A stretch of DNA of 12,433 nucleotides from CAZWIT01 sp964533435 (GTDB lineage Bacteria; Patescibacteriota; Patescibacteriia; UBA1558; GWA2-36-10), in assembly GCA_964533435.1 (NCBI GenBank), contig CAZHLU010000028.1, positions 1-12,433 of the forward strand, written 5' to 3'. Below, one piece after another: positions 5,515 through 11,872 of this stretch; within the stretch, counting starts at the first letter, position 1, and each line of letters begins with the position of its first letter. A program made the position numbers and the translations under genes. The notes beneath the pieces were generated by a model that was not told the origin of the DNA, searched no databases, and saw only the letters and a list, made by a program, of their open reading frames with translations.

Positions 5515-5521
5515 ACTAAAT

Positions 5522-5549
5522 AAAAAACGTCTTAACTAAGACGTTTTTT
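5522..5549 (-). terminator. Terminator of the secreted repeat-protein gene
   Basis: AAAAAACGTCTT (5522-5533) and AAGACGTTTTTT (5538-5549) are perfect 12-bp complements around a 4-nt loop. Both strands end in six T, so it could work in either direction. The gene ending upstream of it is on the minus strand. Confidence 0.85.
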
Positions 5550-5564
5550 AAATTTTTACTATAA

Positions 5565-6638
5565 TCAAATATGAAATCTATTTATTAAAAATTCATTAAT
5601 ACCTAAATAACCCGTTAGTAGTGTCGCCGTATTAAACACCTCGGCCGGTACACTATTAATAGTATAGTTACTTATCATAACAGTGGTCCTACCAGATCCG
5701 ACTTGAGTAAATCGATCCTGGGCATCTGCCAAATTATCAAAACAAAACCAAACGCTACGAGTATCGGTGCTGGCTTTGGGAATTTTTGCCAAAAACTCTT
5801 TATCTAAATTCCCCATACAAATCTGACCCGATAATATACCTTCATCATGACGAGTGTAAGTACCACTAACAAAAATATTACCAGCAAATTTAATTTTATA
5901 ATTGTCTTCACTCATTACTGAACCAGAAGTATATGGCCCCACACTCACTACTTTCATAGATCCAAAAGTATCACCTGCCTTAATATTACTTAAGGTAAAT
6001 ATATTATTTTCAACGATTTCTCCATAATTATTAATTTTTACCAAATCTGCATTAGTAATACCTAGGCTCATATAACGCATCATTTGGTAGGCAACCAAAC
6101 CATTAGCCATAAAATATCTTTTACCGTCAACTGGATTTATATACCAAGCCTGGCCTCGATTTTGCACCTGAAGCAATATATATCCTTTAAATCTACTAAC
6201 TAGTGTATTATCATAATTTAATTTATTTGACCCTAGCGGATTATAACCCCTCTCTAGTTCATCCCTATCATTAAAACCATCACCATCACTGTCCGCCTTA
6301 TTCATATCTGTGCCTACGGCTTCTTCAGTTTTATTTAATAAACCATCGCTATCATTATCAGCATCATATGTGCCATAACCATCATGAAAACCAACTGGTA
6401 TTTTAGCTAAATCAGTGTTGCTAATTCCCAAACTAAACTCGCGCATAATATCATAAGCAACGTCTCCATCTTTCATATAAACACGGGTTCCGTCTTGAGG
6501 TCTAACGTACCAAGCTTCTCCATGAGATTCGACTTGCAAAAGTATCCTACCTCGCAATCTTTTTTCAGCCGGCGCTGCCTGAGATACAGCCGGTAAAAGT
6601 AAAGATAACAAACTAAAAATTAAAAATGCTTTTTTCAT
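5565..6638 (-). CDS. Secreted protein with duplicated ILLQV/AWY modules and TSP3-like calcium repeats
   Basis: This is a 357-residue exported protein of unknown function. A signal peptide (1-21, ...AVSQA) is followed by module A (30-81) and module B (151-202). The modules are clearly duplicated: each reads ILLQV, then AWY, a P-x-DG-R turn, and ends in (S/T)LGI(S/T)NxDLxKI. Between them (92-133) lie Asp/Asn-rich repeats such as DADNDSDGL and DSDGDGFNDRDE, as in thrombospondin type 3 calcium-binding repeats. The C-terminal part (211-340) is probably beta-rich and contains TDTRSVWFCF. I recall similar architectures in CPR proteins but know no tested function; surface display or an envelope structural role is a guess. 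The start was chosen at the signal-peptide methionine. A frame 17 codons longer would enter the promoter. No Shine-Dalgarno is present. Confidence 0.8.
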   Translation of the reverse strand: MKKAFLIFSLLSLLLPAVSQAAPAEKRLRGRILLQVESHGEAWYVRPQDGTRVYMKDGDVAYDIMREFSLGISNTDLAKIPVGFHDGYGTYDADNDSDGLLNKTEEAVGTDMNKADSDGDGFNDRDELERGYNPLGSNKLNYDNTLVSRFKGYILLQVQNRGQAWYINPVDGKRYFMANGLVAYQMMRYMSLGITNADLVKINNYGEIVENNIFTLSNIKAGDTFGSMKVVSVGPYTSGSVMSEDNYKIKFAGNIFVSGTYTRHDEGILSGQICMGNLDKEFLAKIPKASTDTRSVWFCFDNLADAQDRFTQVGSGRTTVMISNYTINSVPAEVFNTATLLTGYLGINEFLINRFHI

Positions 6639-6665
6639 AAATTTAATTTTAATAATAACAACATT

Positions 6666-6695
6666 AGTATACCAAAAAACCACCCCCAACGTAAA
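6666..6695 (-). promoter_or_regulatory. Probable promoter of the secreted repeat-protein gene
   Basis: An extended -10, TGG-TATACT, has its hexamer at 6671-6666. A weak -35, TTTACG (6695-6690), lies 18 bp upstream. It lies in the gap after the ABC exporter stop. Confidence 0.5.
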
Positions 6696-6728
6696 CCAGG
6701 AACGATTCTTTGTATAAAATATTATCTA

Positions 6729-8501
6729 TTAACCAATAAATCCTCCCACCTGTTTAGACCACAAGCTTTTATAAAAACCGCCTTTCTTTTTTAACAGTTC
6801 TTGATGGTCACCCATTTCAATAATCTTGCCTTGGTCTATTACCACGATTCTATCCATTTTCATAATAGTCGATAAACGATGAGCAATAACAATTACAGTT
6901 TTATCTTGCATTAAATTAGCTAGTGCTTTTTGTATTAATTCCTCTGACTCAGAATCTAAACTCGAGGTTGCTTCATCTAAAACTAAAATTGGAGCATTTT
7001 TAATAATTGCTCGCGCAATAGCTACCCTTTGTCTCTCACCGCCAGAAAGCCTTACCCCCCGTTCGCCGACAAAAGTTTCATAGCCCTCTGTGAACCCTTT
7101 AATAAATTCATGGGCGTGCGCCAGTTTAGCCGCCTTTACTACTTGATTTTGATCTGCTCCCCATAATCCATAAGCGATATTTTCACTTAAAGTGCGGTGA
7201 AATAAAACTGGATCTTGGTTAACTAGAGCAATATTTGACCATAAGCTTTCCTGACTAACATGGCTAATGTTTTGTCCATCAACTAAAATCTGACCTTTAG
7301 TTAAATCGTGTTGCCTCAACAAGATACTAGCAATAGTTGATTTACCCCCACCAGATGGACCAACAATGGCTACCTTTTCTTTAGGCTTAATACTCAAATT
7401 AAAATCTTTGATTACTTTTCTAGTTTGGTTATAGCTAAAACTAACATTGTTAAATTCAATTTTGCCAGCCGCTATTTGTAAGCGTTTAGCTTTAGGCAGA
7501 TCAATAATTTCATGTGGTGTTTCTAATACTTCGGTCATTTCCTGAGCATCGGCCATAGCCTCATAATAGTATCTAATAATGCGACCAAAATCCCATAGAC
7601 GATCAAACATATTTATTAAATAAGTTTGAATCAAAACAAAGTCCCCAATAGTAATGAGCCCCGCCTGCCATAATTTGATAGCATAAAACATTAAACCAAT
7701 TTCTAGACCGATCATCATTAAGGTCTGCACGCCATCAAAAATATTAGTTAGGTTCCAAGAAAATTGACGGATGGCCTGTAGCTGAGAAGTGACTTTACGA
7801 AAAGCATTATTTTCTCTAGCATAGCCATTAAATAATTTTATATTAAGTTGATTAGTAATCGTATCAGCCAGTACTCCACTTACCTTTGAATCTAGCTCGC
7901 TACGCTTCACGTCATATTTTAATTTATAACGACTAAAGAAAAAATTAATTACACAAAACAATATTACCCAAACCAAAACAGCCAACCCGACCCAAACTTG
8001 GCGTTGCATCAAAACATAAACTATCAAAGAGACATTGACTATGCTTGGTATCAAGCTCCAAATAAAAACTTCCATCACTGCCCCAAAAGAATAGACAAAA
8101 CGATTCACCTTTTTGACCAGTGAACCAGCAAAGTTATTATTAAAAAATGAGACCGAGTGTTTATGTAGATAAGAAAAACAAGAGTTAAATAGATCAGACA
8201 TTACTCGTGTCTGAAAATAACTAGAAGTAAAACTCAAAACACGCCAGCAAGACCAAGTAAATAATTTGATAGCTAAAATAATCATTAATACTTCCGTAAA
8301 CTGCCCCAGGGTAGAAGTGGTCCCGCTGACAGTAAGTAAATCAAAAAACTTTTTATAATAGATTGGGCTCAAGACATTGCCGGCTGAAGCCAAAATCACA
8401 AAAATAAAAATAACAAAAAAAGCCACACGGTATTTTAATACGTGTTTAAAATAATAAGCAAAGGTCTGCTTAGTAAAATTTTTCTTATTTGTTTTATTCA
8501 T
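6729..8501 (-). CDS. ABC exporter half-transporter (fused membrane and ATPase domains)
   Basis: This 590-residue protein has the usual length and order of a homodimeric type I (MsbA-like) ABC exporter. The membrane domain (about 20-310) has roughly six helices, near 27-47, 68-88, 145-165, 168-190, 258-278 and 282-300. The ATPase domain follows, with Walker A GPSGGGKST (381-389), Q-loop Q429, signature LSGGERQ (485-491), Walker B ILVLDE (505-510), D-loop SSLD and switch H541. All catalytic motifs are intact, so it should be active. The substrate cannot be read from the sequence; lipid, peptide or drug are possible. It may act alone, because its neighbours are not transport genes. There is no clear Shine-Dalgarno and only a weak -10 (TATAAG) upstream. 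The start is the first ATG, and a divergent promoter for the Cys-rich gene lies beyond it. Confidence 0.93.
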   Translation of the reverse strand: MNKTNKKNFTKQTFAYYFKHVLKYRVAFFVIFIFVILASAGNVLSPIYYKKFFDLLTVSGTTSTLGQFTEVLMIILAIKLFTWSCWRVLSFTSSYFQTRVMSDLFNSCFSYLHKHSVSFFNNNFAGSLVKKVNRFVYSFGAVMEVFIWSLIPSIVNVSLIVYVLMQRQVWVGLAVLVWVILFCVINFFFSRYKLKYDVKRSELDSKVSGVLADTITNQLNIKLFNGYARENNAFRKVTSQLQAIRQFSWNLTNIFDGVQTLMMIGLEIGLMFYAIKLWQAGLITIGDFVLIQTYLINMFDRLWDFGRIIRYYYEAMADAQEMTEVLETPHEIIDLPKAKRLQIAAGKIEFNNVSFSYNQTRKVIKDFNLSIKPKEKVAIVGPSGGGKSTIASILLRQHDLTKGQILVDGQNISHVSQESLWSNIALVNQDPVLFHRTLSENIAYGLWGADQNQVVKAAKLAHAHEFIKGFTEGYETFVGERGVRLSGGERQRVAIARAIIKNAPILVLDEATSSLDSESEELIQKALANLMQDKTVIVIAHRLSTIMKMDRIVVIDQGKIIEMGDHQELLKKKGGFYKSLWSKQVGGFIG

Positions 8502-8550
8502 AACTATTAAGACGTTTTAACTAATCTTATATTACAACTATTTTGGATTA

Positions 8551-8579
8551 TTGACTACCCACTAAAAAATTGCTAGATT
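8551..8579 (+). promoter_or_regulatory. Promoter of the Cys-rich small protein gene
   Basis: -35 TTGACT (8551-8556), a 17-bp spacer and -10 TAGATT (8574-8579) are supported by an extended TGC just before the -10. The predicted start near 8586 gives a leader of about 39 nt. Confidence 0.65.
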
Positions 8580-8624
8580 TTTTAGGTTGTGTTCGTCCTT
8601 TACCAAAAACGCCAAGGAGTAGCC

Positions 8625-8819
8625 ATGTGCGAAAAAGATCAAGACACCTTGTCTGATATTTGTGAATGTGACTGCCATGAATACAATCACTTAAGGCATT
8701 GCGAATGTTGCCTTGTTTGTCCTTATTGTGCACAAAAAATAAAATATTATCTTTATGAGGACCACATCAACAATGGTTGTTATATCAAAAATATCCCTGT
8801 CCAAAGATTGACAGATTAA
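8625..8819 (+). CDS. 64-residue Cys/His-rich putative zinc-binding protein
   Basis: This is the only convincing plus-strand protein gene in the window. The product has 10 cysteines (2, 13, 15, 17, 26, 28, 29, 32, 35, 52) and four histidines (18, 22, 25, 47). The core reads CECDCH, then HCECC and LVCPYC, so clustered CxC, CC and CxxCxxC pairs could hold two metal ions. There is no signal peptide or membrane helix. CPYC followed by a basic K-I-K recalls a zinc-ribbon knuckle; a metallothionein-like metal buffer is the other option. The start is set by AAGGAG (8614-8619) 5 nt before the ATG; a GTG frame from 8589 is rejected. It has its own promoter and terminator. I do not recognise a named family. 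Confidence 0.8.
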   Translation: MCEKDQDTLSDICECDCHEYNHLRHCECCLVCPYCAQKIKYYLYEDHINNGCYIKNIPVQRLTD

Positions 8820-8832
8820 ACTTGGTCAAAAT

Positions 8833-8860
8833 AAATAGCCCGAACATGCTCGGGCTATTT
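8833..8860. terminator. Shared bidirectional terminator
   Basis: AAATAGCCCGA (8833-8843) and TCGGGCTATTT (8850-8860) form a perfect 11-bp stem with a 6-nt loop. On the plus strand it is followed by T-rich sequence (TTTAATTTTATTT), on the minus strand by ATTTATTTTG. It sits between the convergent Cys-rich gene and gdhA, so it can end both. Confidence 0.85.
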
Positions 8861-8876
8861 TTAATTTTATTTAAAC

Positions 8877-10106
8877 TTAGAGTTGAGTTTTGATAGCAGC
8901 GGCTAGTCTTTCAATGGCCGTAACAAAAGCGGCTTTACGTAAATCAATTTTATATTTTTCGCCGTTAGCATGAACACTGGACCAAGCTGTCATCATTTTT
9001 TCTTTTAGTTGTTTTGCAACCTCTTCAGCGGTCCAATAATTATTGCTCAAATTTTGCAACCATTCAAAATAAGAAACAGTCACGCCTCCGGCATTTGCCA
9101 ATACGTCTGGGATAAGTAAAATATCTTTATCACGTAAAATTTCGTCTGCCTCTGGTAAGGTCGGGCCGTTAGCAAGTTCTAAAACAATCTTAGCTTTTAT
9201 CTCTTTGGCAATTTCTACATTGATTTGATTTTCTAAAGCAGCTGGAATAATAATATCAACTGGCAAAGCAAAAAATTCTTCTTTGCTTAATTTTTTAGCT
9301 TCTTTAAAATTATCAAAATTACCACCGGACTTTTTATGTTCCTTGATTTGTTCTAAATCTAAACCTTTAGCATCATATATAGCAGCCGATGAATCAGCAA
9401 TGGCCACTACTTTATAGCCGGCTGCTGTAAGTAAGTCAGCCATAACACTACCAGCATTACCAAAACCCTGAATAGCAACTTTTAAATCATGCGCCTTGAG
9501 CTTTAAGCCTGCAACAGCTGCTTCTAAAACATAAAAACCGCCTTGAGCTGTGGCTGTGTCTCTACCCAAAGAACCACCTAACTCTACTGGCTTACCAGTA
9601 ACTACACCTGGACTTTTTTCACCAACTAATTTTGAGTATTCATCAGCAATCCAACCCATAATTTCTGGTGTAGTATAAACATCTGGAGCTGGAATGTCCT
9701 TTTTTGGTCCAATTACATCACGAAAGGCTCTAACCCAAGCTCGTGATAATTGTTCTAGTTCACTTTTAGACAAGCTCTTAGTGTCGACAATAATTCCGCC
9801 CTTACCACCGCCCATCGGAATATCAACTACTGCACATTTGATAGCCATCCAAAAAGCTAGAGCTTTAACTTCGGACAAATCAACTTGTGGGTGAAAACGT
9901 AAACCACCTTTGTAGGGACCACGGCTACTATTATATTGGACACGATAGGCTTGAAATAACTGCCAAGAACCATCATCGCGCCTTAAAGGTAGACTGGCGT
10001 CTATTACCCTTTCTGGTTCTGACAAGCGCAGTAAAACTTCTTTATCTAATTTCATTATTTGAGCAGCCTTTTCTAGCTGTCTTAAAGCATTATCAAAAGC
10101 GTTCAT
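8877..10106 (-). CDS. gdhA: Glutamate dehydrogenase (Glu/Leu/Phe/Val family)
   Basis: This 409-residue cytoplasmic enzyme reversibly deaminates glutamate to 2-oxoglutarate and ammonia with NAD(P). Substrate and catalytic motifs are intact: GPYKGGLRFHP (63-73, K66), K90, MGGGKGG (98-104, catalytic K102), and PAPDVYT (139-145, D142). The nucleotide fold has GFGNAG (214-219), followed by the strand VVAIADS, whose acidic D238 suggests NAD+ over NADP+. NAGGVTVSYFEW (338-349) is the usual C-terminal signature. Length is normal for the hexameric class. It begins 26 bp after trxB, with no promoter or Shine-Dalgarno visible, so it is probably the last gene of the trx operon. Its link to thioredoxin may be redox or NAD(P)H balance, which is inferred. 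Confidence 0.95.
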   Translation of the reverse strand: MNAFDNALRQLEKAAQIMKLDKEVLLRLSEPERVIDASLPLRRDDGSWQLFQAYRVQYNSSRGPYKGGLRFHPQVDLSEVKALAFWMAIKCAVVDIPMGGGKGGIIVDTKSLSKSELEQLSRAWVRAFRDVIGPKKDIPAPDVYTTPEIMGWIADEYSKLVGEKSPGVVTGKPVELGGSLGRDTATAQGGFYVLEAAVAGLKLKAHDLKVAIQGFGNAGSVMADLLTAAGYKVVAIADSSAAIYDAKGLDLEQIKEHKKSGGNFDNFKEAKKLSKEEFFALPVDIIIPAALENQINVEIAKEIKAKIVLELANGPTLPEADEILRDKDILLIPDVLANAGGVTVSYFEWLQNLSNNYWTAEEVAKQLKEKMMTAWSSVHANGEKYKIDLRKAAFVTAIERLAAAIKTQL

Positions 10107-10132
10107 ATATTTTTCTTTCTATTTAATATTAA

Positions 10133-11080
10133 TTAACGACCCCAATCTTGACCAACTATTTTACCGCCCTGTAAATATTTACAAGCCTGTAAGGCAGCCT
10201 TGGCTCCTTCGCCAGCAGAAATAACAACTTGCTTATAAGTAATTTGAGTTAAATCACCAGCCGCAAAAATACCAGGAGCACTAGTCTCATTATCAGCTGA
10301 GACCAAGACTTCGTTTGCCTGATTTAAATTAAGCAAATCTTTTAACCAAGTGGTTTTAGCCAGGTGTCCAATTTCTACAAAAATGCCATCAACAAGCACC
10401 GTTTGTTCTTGCTGATTAGCGTCTAGATAAACCATGCTTTCTACTTTGTTTTGCCCCTTTATCTCTTTGCTAGCCGCATTAAAAATAACCTTAATATTAT
10501 CCGTGTGTAAAACCTGATCAATTAAAACCTGTTCACCTCTAAATTGAGCACCACGCACTAAAACATAAACCTGTTTGGCAATTTTGCTTAGGTATTCAGC
10601 AGCATCTAAAGCAGCGTTGCCACCACCAACTACCGCCACAGTCTTACCTTTATATAGTGGGCCATCACAAGTAGCACAATAAGCAACGCCACGACCAGTT
10701 AATTCTTTTTCGCCAGGCACGTCTAAATTTCTAGGTGTTAAGCCAAAGGCCAAAATAACCGCCCGCGCATTTACCAATTGACCATCAACTGTTTTTACCA
10801 AAAAATTATTTTCAGCTTTTTCAATCTTATCTACTTCACTAAAAATAAAATTTGTGCCAAAACTTTCTGCCTGCTCTTTCATCTTTTGAGCAAGCTCTGG
10901 TCCAGAAATTTTTTCATAACCTGGATAATTTTCAATATTTTCAGTTAAAGCCATTTGTCCACCAATATCTTTGCTAATTACCAAAGTTTTAAAAGCGCGA
11001 CGCACTGCATAAATTGCAGCTGCCAGGCCCGCTGGACCAGCTCCTACTACTACTACGTCATAATTTAGATTTTCAGCCAT
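10133..11080 (-). CDS. trxB: Thioredoxin reductase
   Basis: This 315-residue flavoprotein passes electrons from a nicotinamide cofactor through FAD to thioredoxin. It shows the FAD motif GAGPAG (13-18), the redox-active CATC (135-138), the nucleotide motif GGGNAA (152-157) and the second FAD motif GIFAAGD (270-276). The length is that of the low-molecular-weight bacterial type. In the 2'-phosphate site, where NADPH enzymes usually have HRRxxFR, this one reads VRGAQFR. One arginine of the pair is lost, so NADPH preference is uncertain. The ATG at 11080 lies 4 nt after the trxA stop. A TTG five codons upstream overlapping trxA is possible but less likely. The tight spacing shows co-transcription with trxA. 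Confidence 0.95.
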   Translation of the reverse strand: MAENLNYDVVVVGAGPAGLAAAIYAVRRAFKTLVISKDIGGQMALTENIENYPGYEKISGPELAQKMKEQAESFGTNFIFSEVDKIEKAENNFLVKTVDGQLVNARAVILAFGLTPRNLDVPGEKELTGRGVAYCATCDGPLYKGKTVAVVGGGNAALDAAEYLSKIAKQVYVLVRGAQFRGEQVLIDQVLHTDNIKVIFNAASKEIKGQNKVESMVYLDANQQEQTVLVDGIFVEIGHLAKTTWLKDLLNLNQANEVLVSADNETSAPGIFAAGDLTQITYKQVVISAGEGAKAALQACKYLQGGKIVGQDWGR

Positions 11081-11084
11081 ATAT

Positions 11085-11411
11085 TTAGGCGGCAAACTTA
11101 TTTATTTTTTCAAGCAATGTGCCCTTACCCTGCATACCAATCATCTCATCAACCACCTGTCCATCTTTAAATAATTTTAAAGTGGGAATACTCATGATTT
11201 GAAATTCTTGTGCTGTTTGCTGATTTTCGTCAACGTTGAGTTTGCTAATCTTTATATTTTCTTTAGCTTTTAGCTCTTCGGCTAAAGCTTCAATAATAGG
11301 ACCCTGCATTTTACAAGGACCACACCACGGTGCCCAAAAATCTACTAGGGCTACTCCCTTAAAATCTTTAATCTCTTTGGAAAAATTTTGATCAGTTAAT
11401 TCTATTGCCAT
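11085..11411 (-). CDS. trxA: Thioredoxin
   Basis: This 108-residue single-domain thioredoxin is the general cytoplasmic protein-disulfide reductant. The active site WCGPC (29-33) is preceded by the buried aspartate of VDFWAP (23-28), and the cis-proline is in SIPT (74-77). The length and the FKDGQVVDEMIG strand are typical. It is adjacent to its own reductase (4-nt gap) and 60 bp after the CsoR/FrmR-family gene. The start is the ATG in MAIELTDQNF, with no Shine-Dalgarno. The upstream 60 bp are almost pure A/T and include a TATAAT, but no matching -35, so expression probably comes mainly from the repressor's promoter. Confidence 0.97.
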   Translation of the reverse strand: MAIELTDQNFSKEIKDFKGVALVDFWAPWCGPCKMQGPIIEALAEELKAKENIKISKLNVDENQQTAQEFQIMSIPTLKLFKDGQVVDEMIGMQGKGTLLEKINKFAA

Positions 11412-11471
11412 AAATTTATTTTAAATTATTTATTTAATTATATTTATAATATTATTATTTACTTTATAAGT

Positions 11472-11735
11472 TTAGGTGTGTTGAAAAAAAGTGTCAATTA
11501 AATCTAAAACCTCTTTACGCTTTAACATTGTTTGACCGCGATAACAGCCGTTTAGTTTGGCAGCAATTAAATTTTTGGCCACTGCATCTAATGAGGCCCG
11601 AGAAGCAAAAACTACTCTAATAATATCTTCTACTGGCCGTTGCTCCAGATACATCTTCTCAATGGCCTTTACCTGACCACTGATACGATGTAGCTGTGCG
11701 ATTATTTTTTCTGGCTGACAAACTTGTGCTTTCAT
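11472..11735 (-). CDS. CsoR/FrmR-family (DUF156) transcriptional repressor with altered sensor site
   Basis: This is an 87-residue all-helical repressor of the metal/formaldehyde/sulfur-sensing family. The fold signature LHRISGQVKAIEKM (15-28) and the following ED-I pattern are clear. Aligned by eye with CsoR and FrmR, the key cysteine of helix 2 is replaced by Val35 (R-P-V-E-D-I), and the histidine near 60 by Lys60. Only Cys64 of the copper triad remains, with an extra Cys6 near the N terminus. Copper or formaldehyde sensing by the known site is therefore unlikely; a thiol or persulfide response is possible but inferred. A CsoR-type operator overlaps its promoter, implying autoregulation, and trxA-trxB-gdhA follow. 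The start excludes 16 upstream codons that cover the operator and would lie over the promoter. Confidence 0.88.
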   Translation of the reverse strand: MKAQVCQPEKIIAQLHRISGQVKAIEKMYLEQRPVEDIIRVVFASRASLDAVAKNLIAAKLNGCYRGQTMLKRKEVLDLIDTFFQHT

Positions 11736-11756
11736 TTTTATAAAATTATTATTTAT

Positions 11757-11777
11757 ATATACCCCCATAGGGTATAT
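11757..11777. promoter_or_regulatory. CsoR-type operator
   Basis: ATATACCC (11757-11764) and GGGTATAT (11770-11777) form a perfect 8-bp inverted repeat with a 5-nt centre. The TACCC-N5-GGGTA core matches the operator style known for CsoR and related repressors. It overlaps the -10 box at 11774-11779, so binding should block transcription of the repressor and the trx genes. Confidence 0.8.
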
Positions 11778-11802
11778 TAGCATAAAATAAAAAAATGGTC
11801 AA
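11774..11802 (-). promoter_or_regulatory. Promoter of the repressor-trxA-trxB-gdhA operon
   Basis: -35 TTGACC (11802-11797), a 17-bp spacer and -10 TAATAT (11779-11774) are joined by an extended TGC before the -10. The predicted start near 11767 falls inside the operator. It lies right behind the terminator of the phosphorylase gene. Confidence 0.75.
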
Positions 11803-11804
11803 AT

Positions 11805-11828
11805 AAAAAAGTCCCGCCGTAACGGGAC
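11805..11828 (-). terminator. Terminator of the phosphorylase gene
   Basis: On the minus strand GTCCCG (11828-11823) pairs with CGGGAC (11816-11811) around a 6-nt loop, followed by TTTTTT (11810-11805). It lies 45 bp after the stop codon and separates this gene from the repressor operon. Confidence 0.85.
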
Positions 11829-11872
11829 AAAGATACAGATAAAGAAGCTTGATATTTTTGCTATTTCTTACA

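Noticed and set aside
6639..6689. Longer start for the secreted repeat protein
   Set aside because: It places 17 residues before a normal signal peptide and covers the probable -10 box.
8548..8733. Minus-strand frame opposite the Cys-rich gene
   Set aside because: It is a shadow of the plus-strand gene, which has promoter, ribosome binding site and terminator; no family features are seen in the antisense frame.
11736..11783. N-terminal extension of the CsoR-family repressor
   Set aside because: It translates through the operator and -10 region, and family members start near the methionine at 11735.
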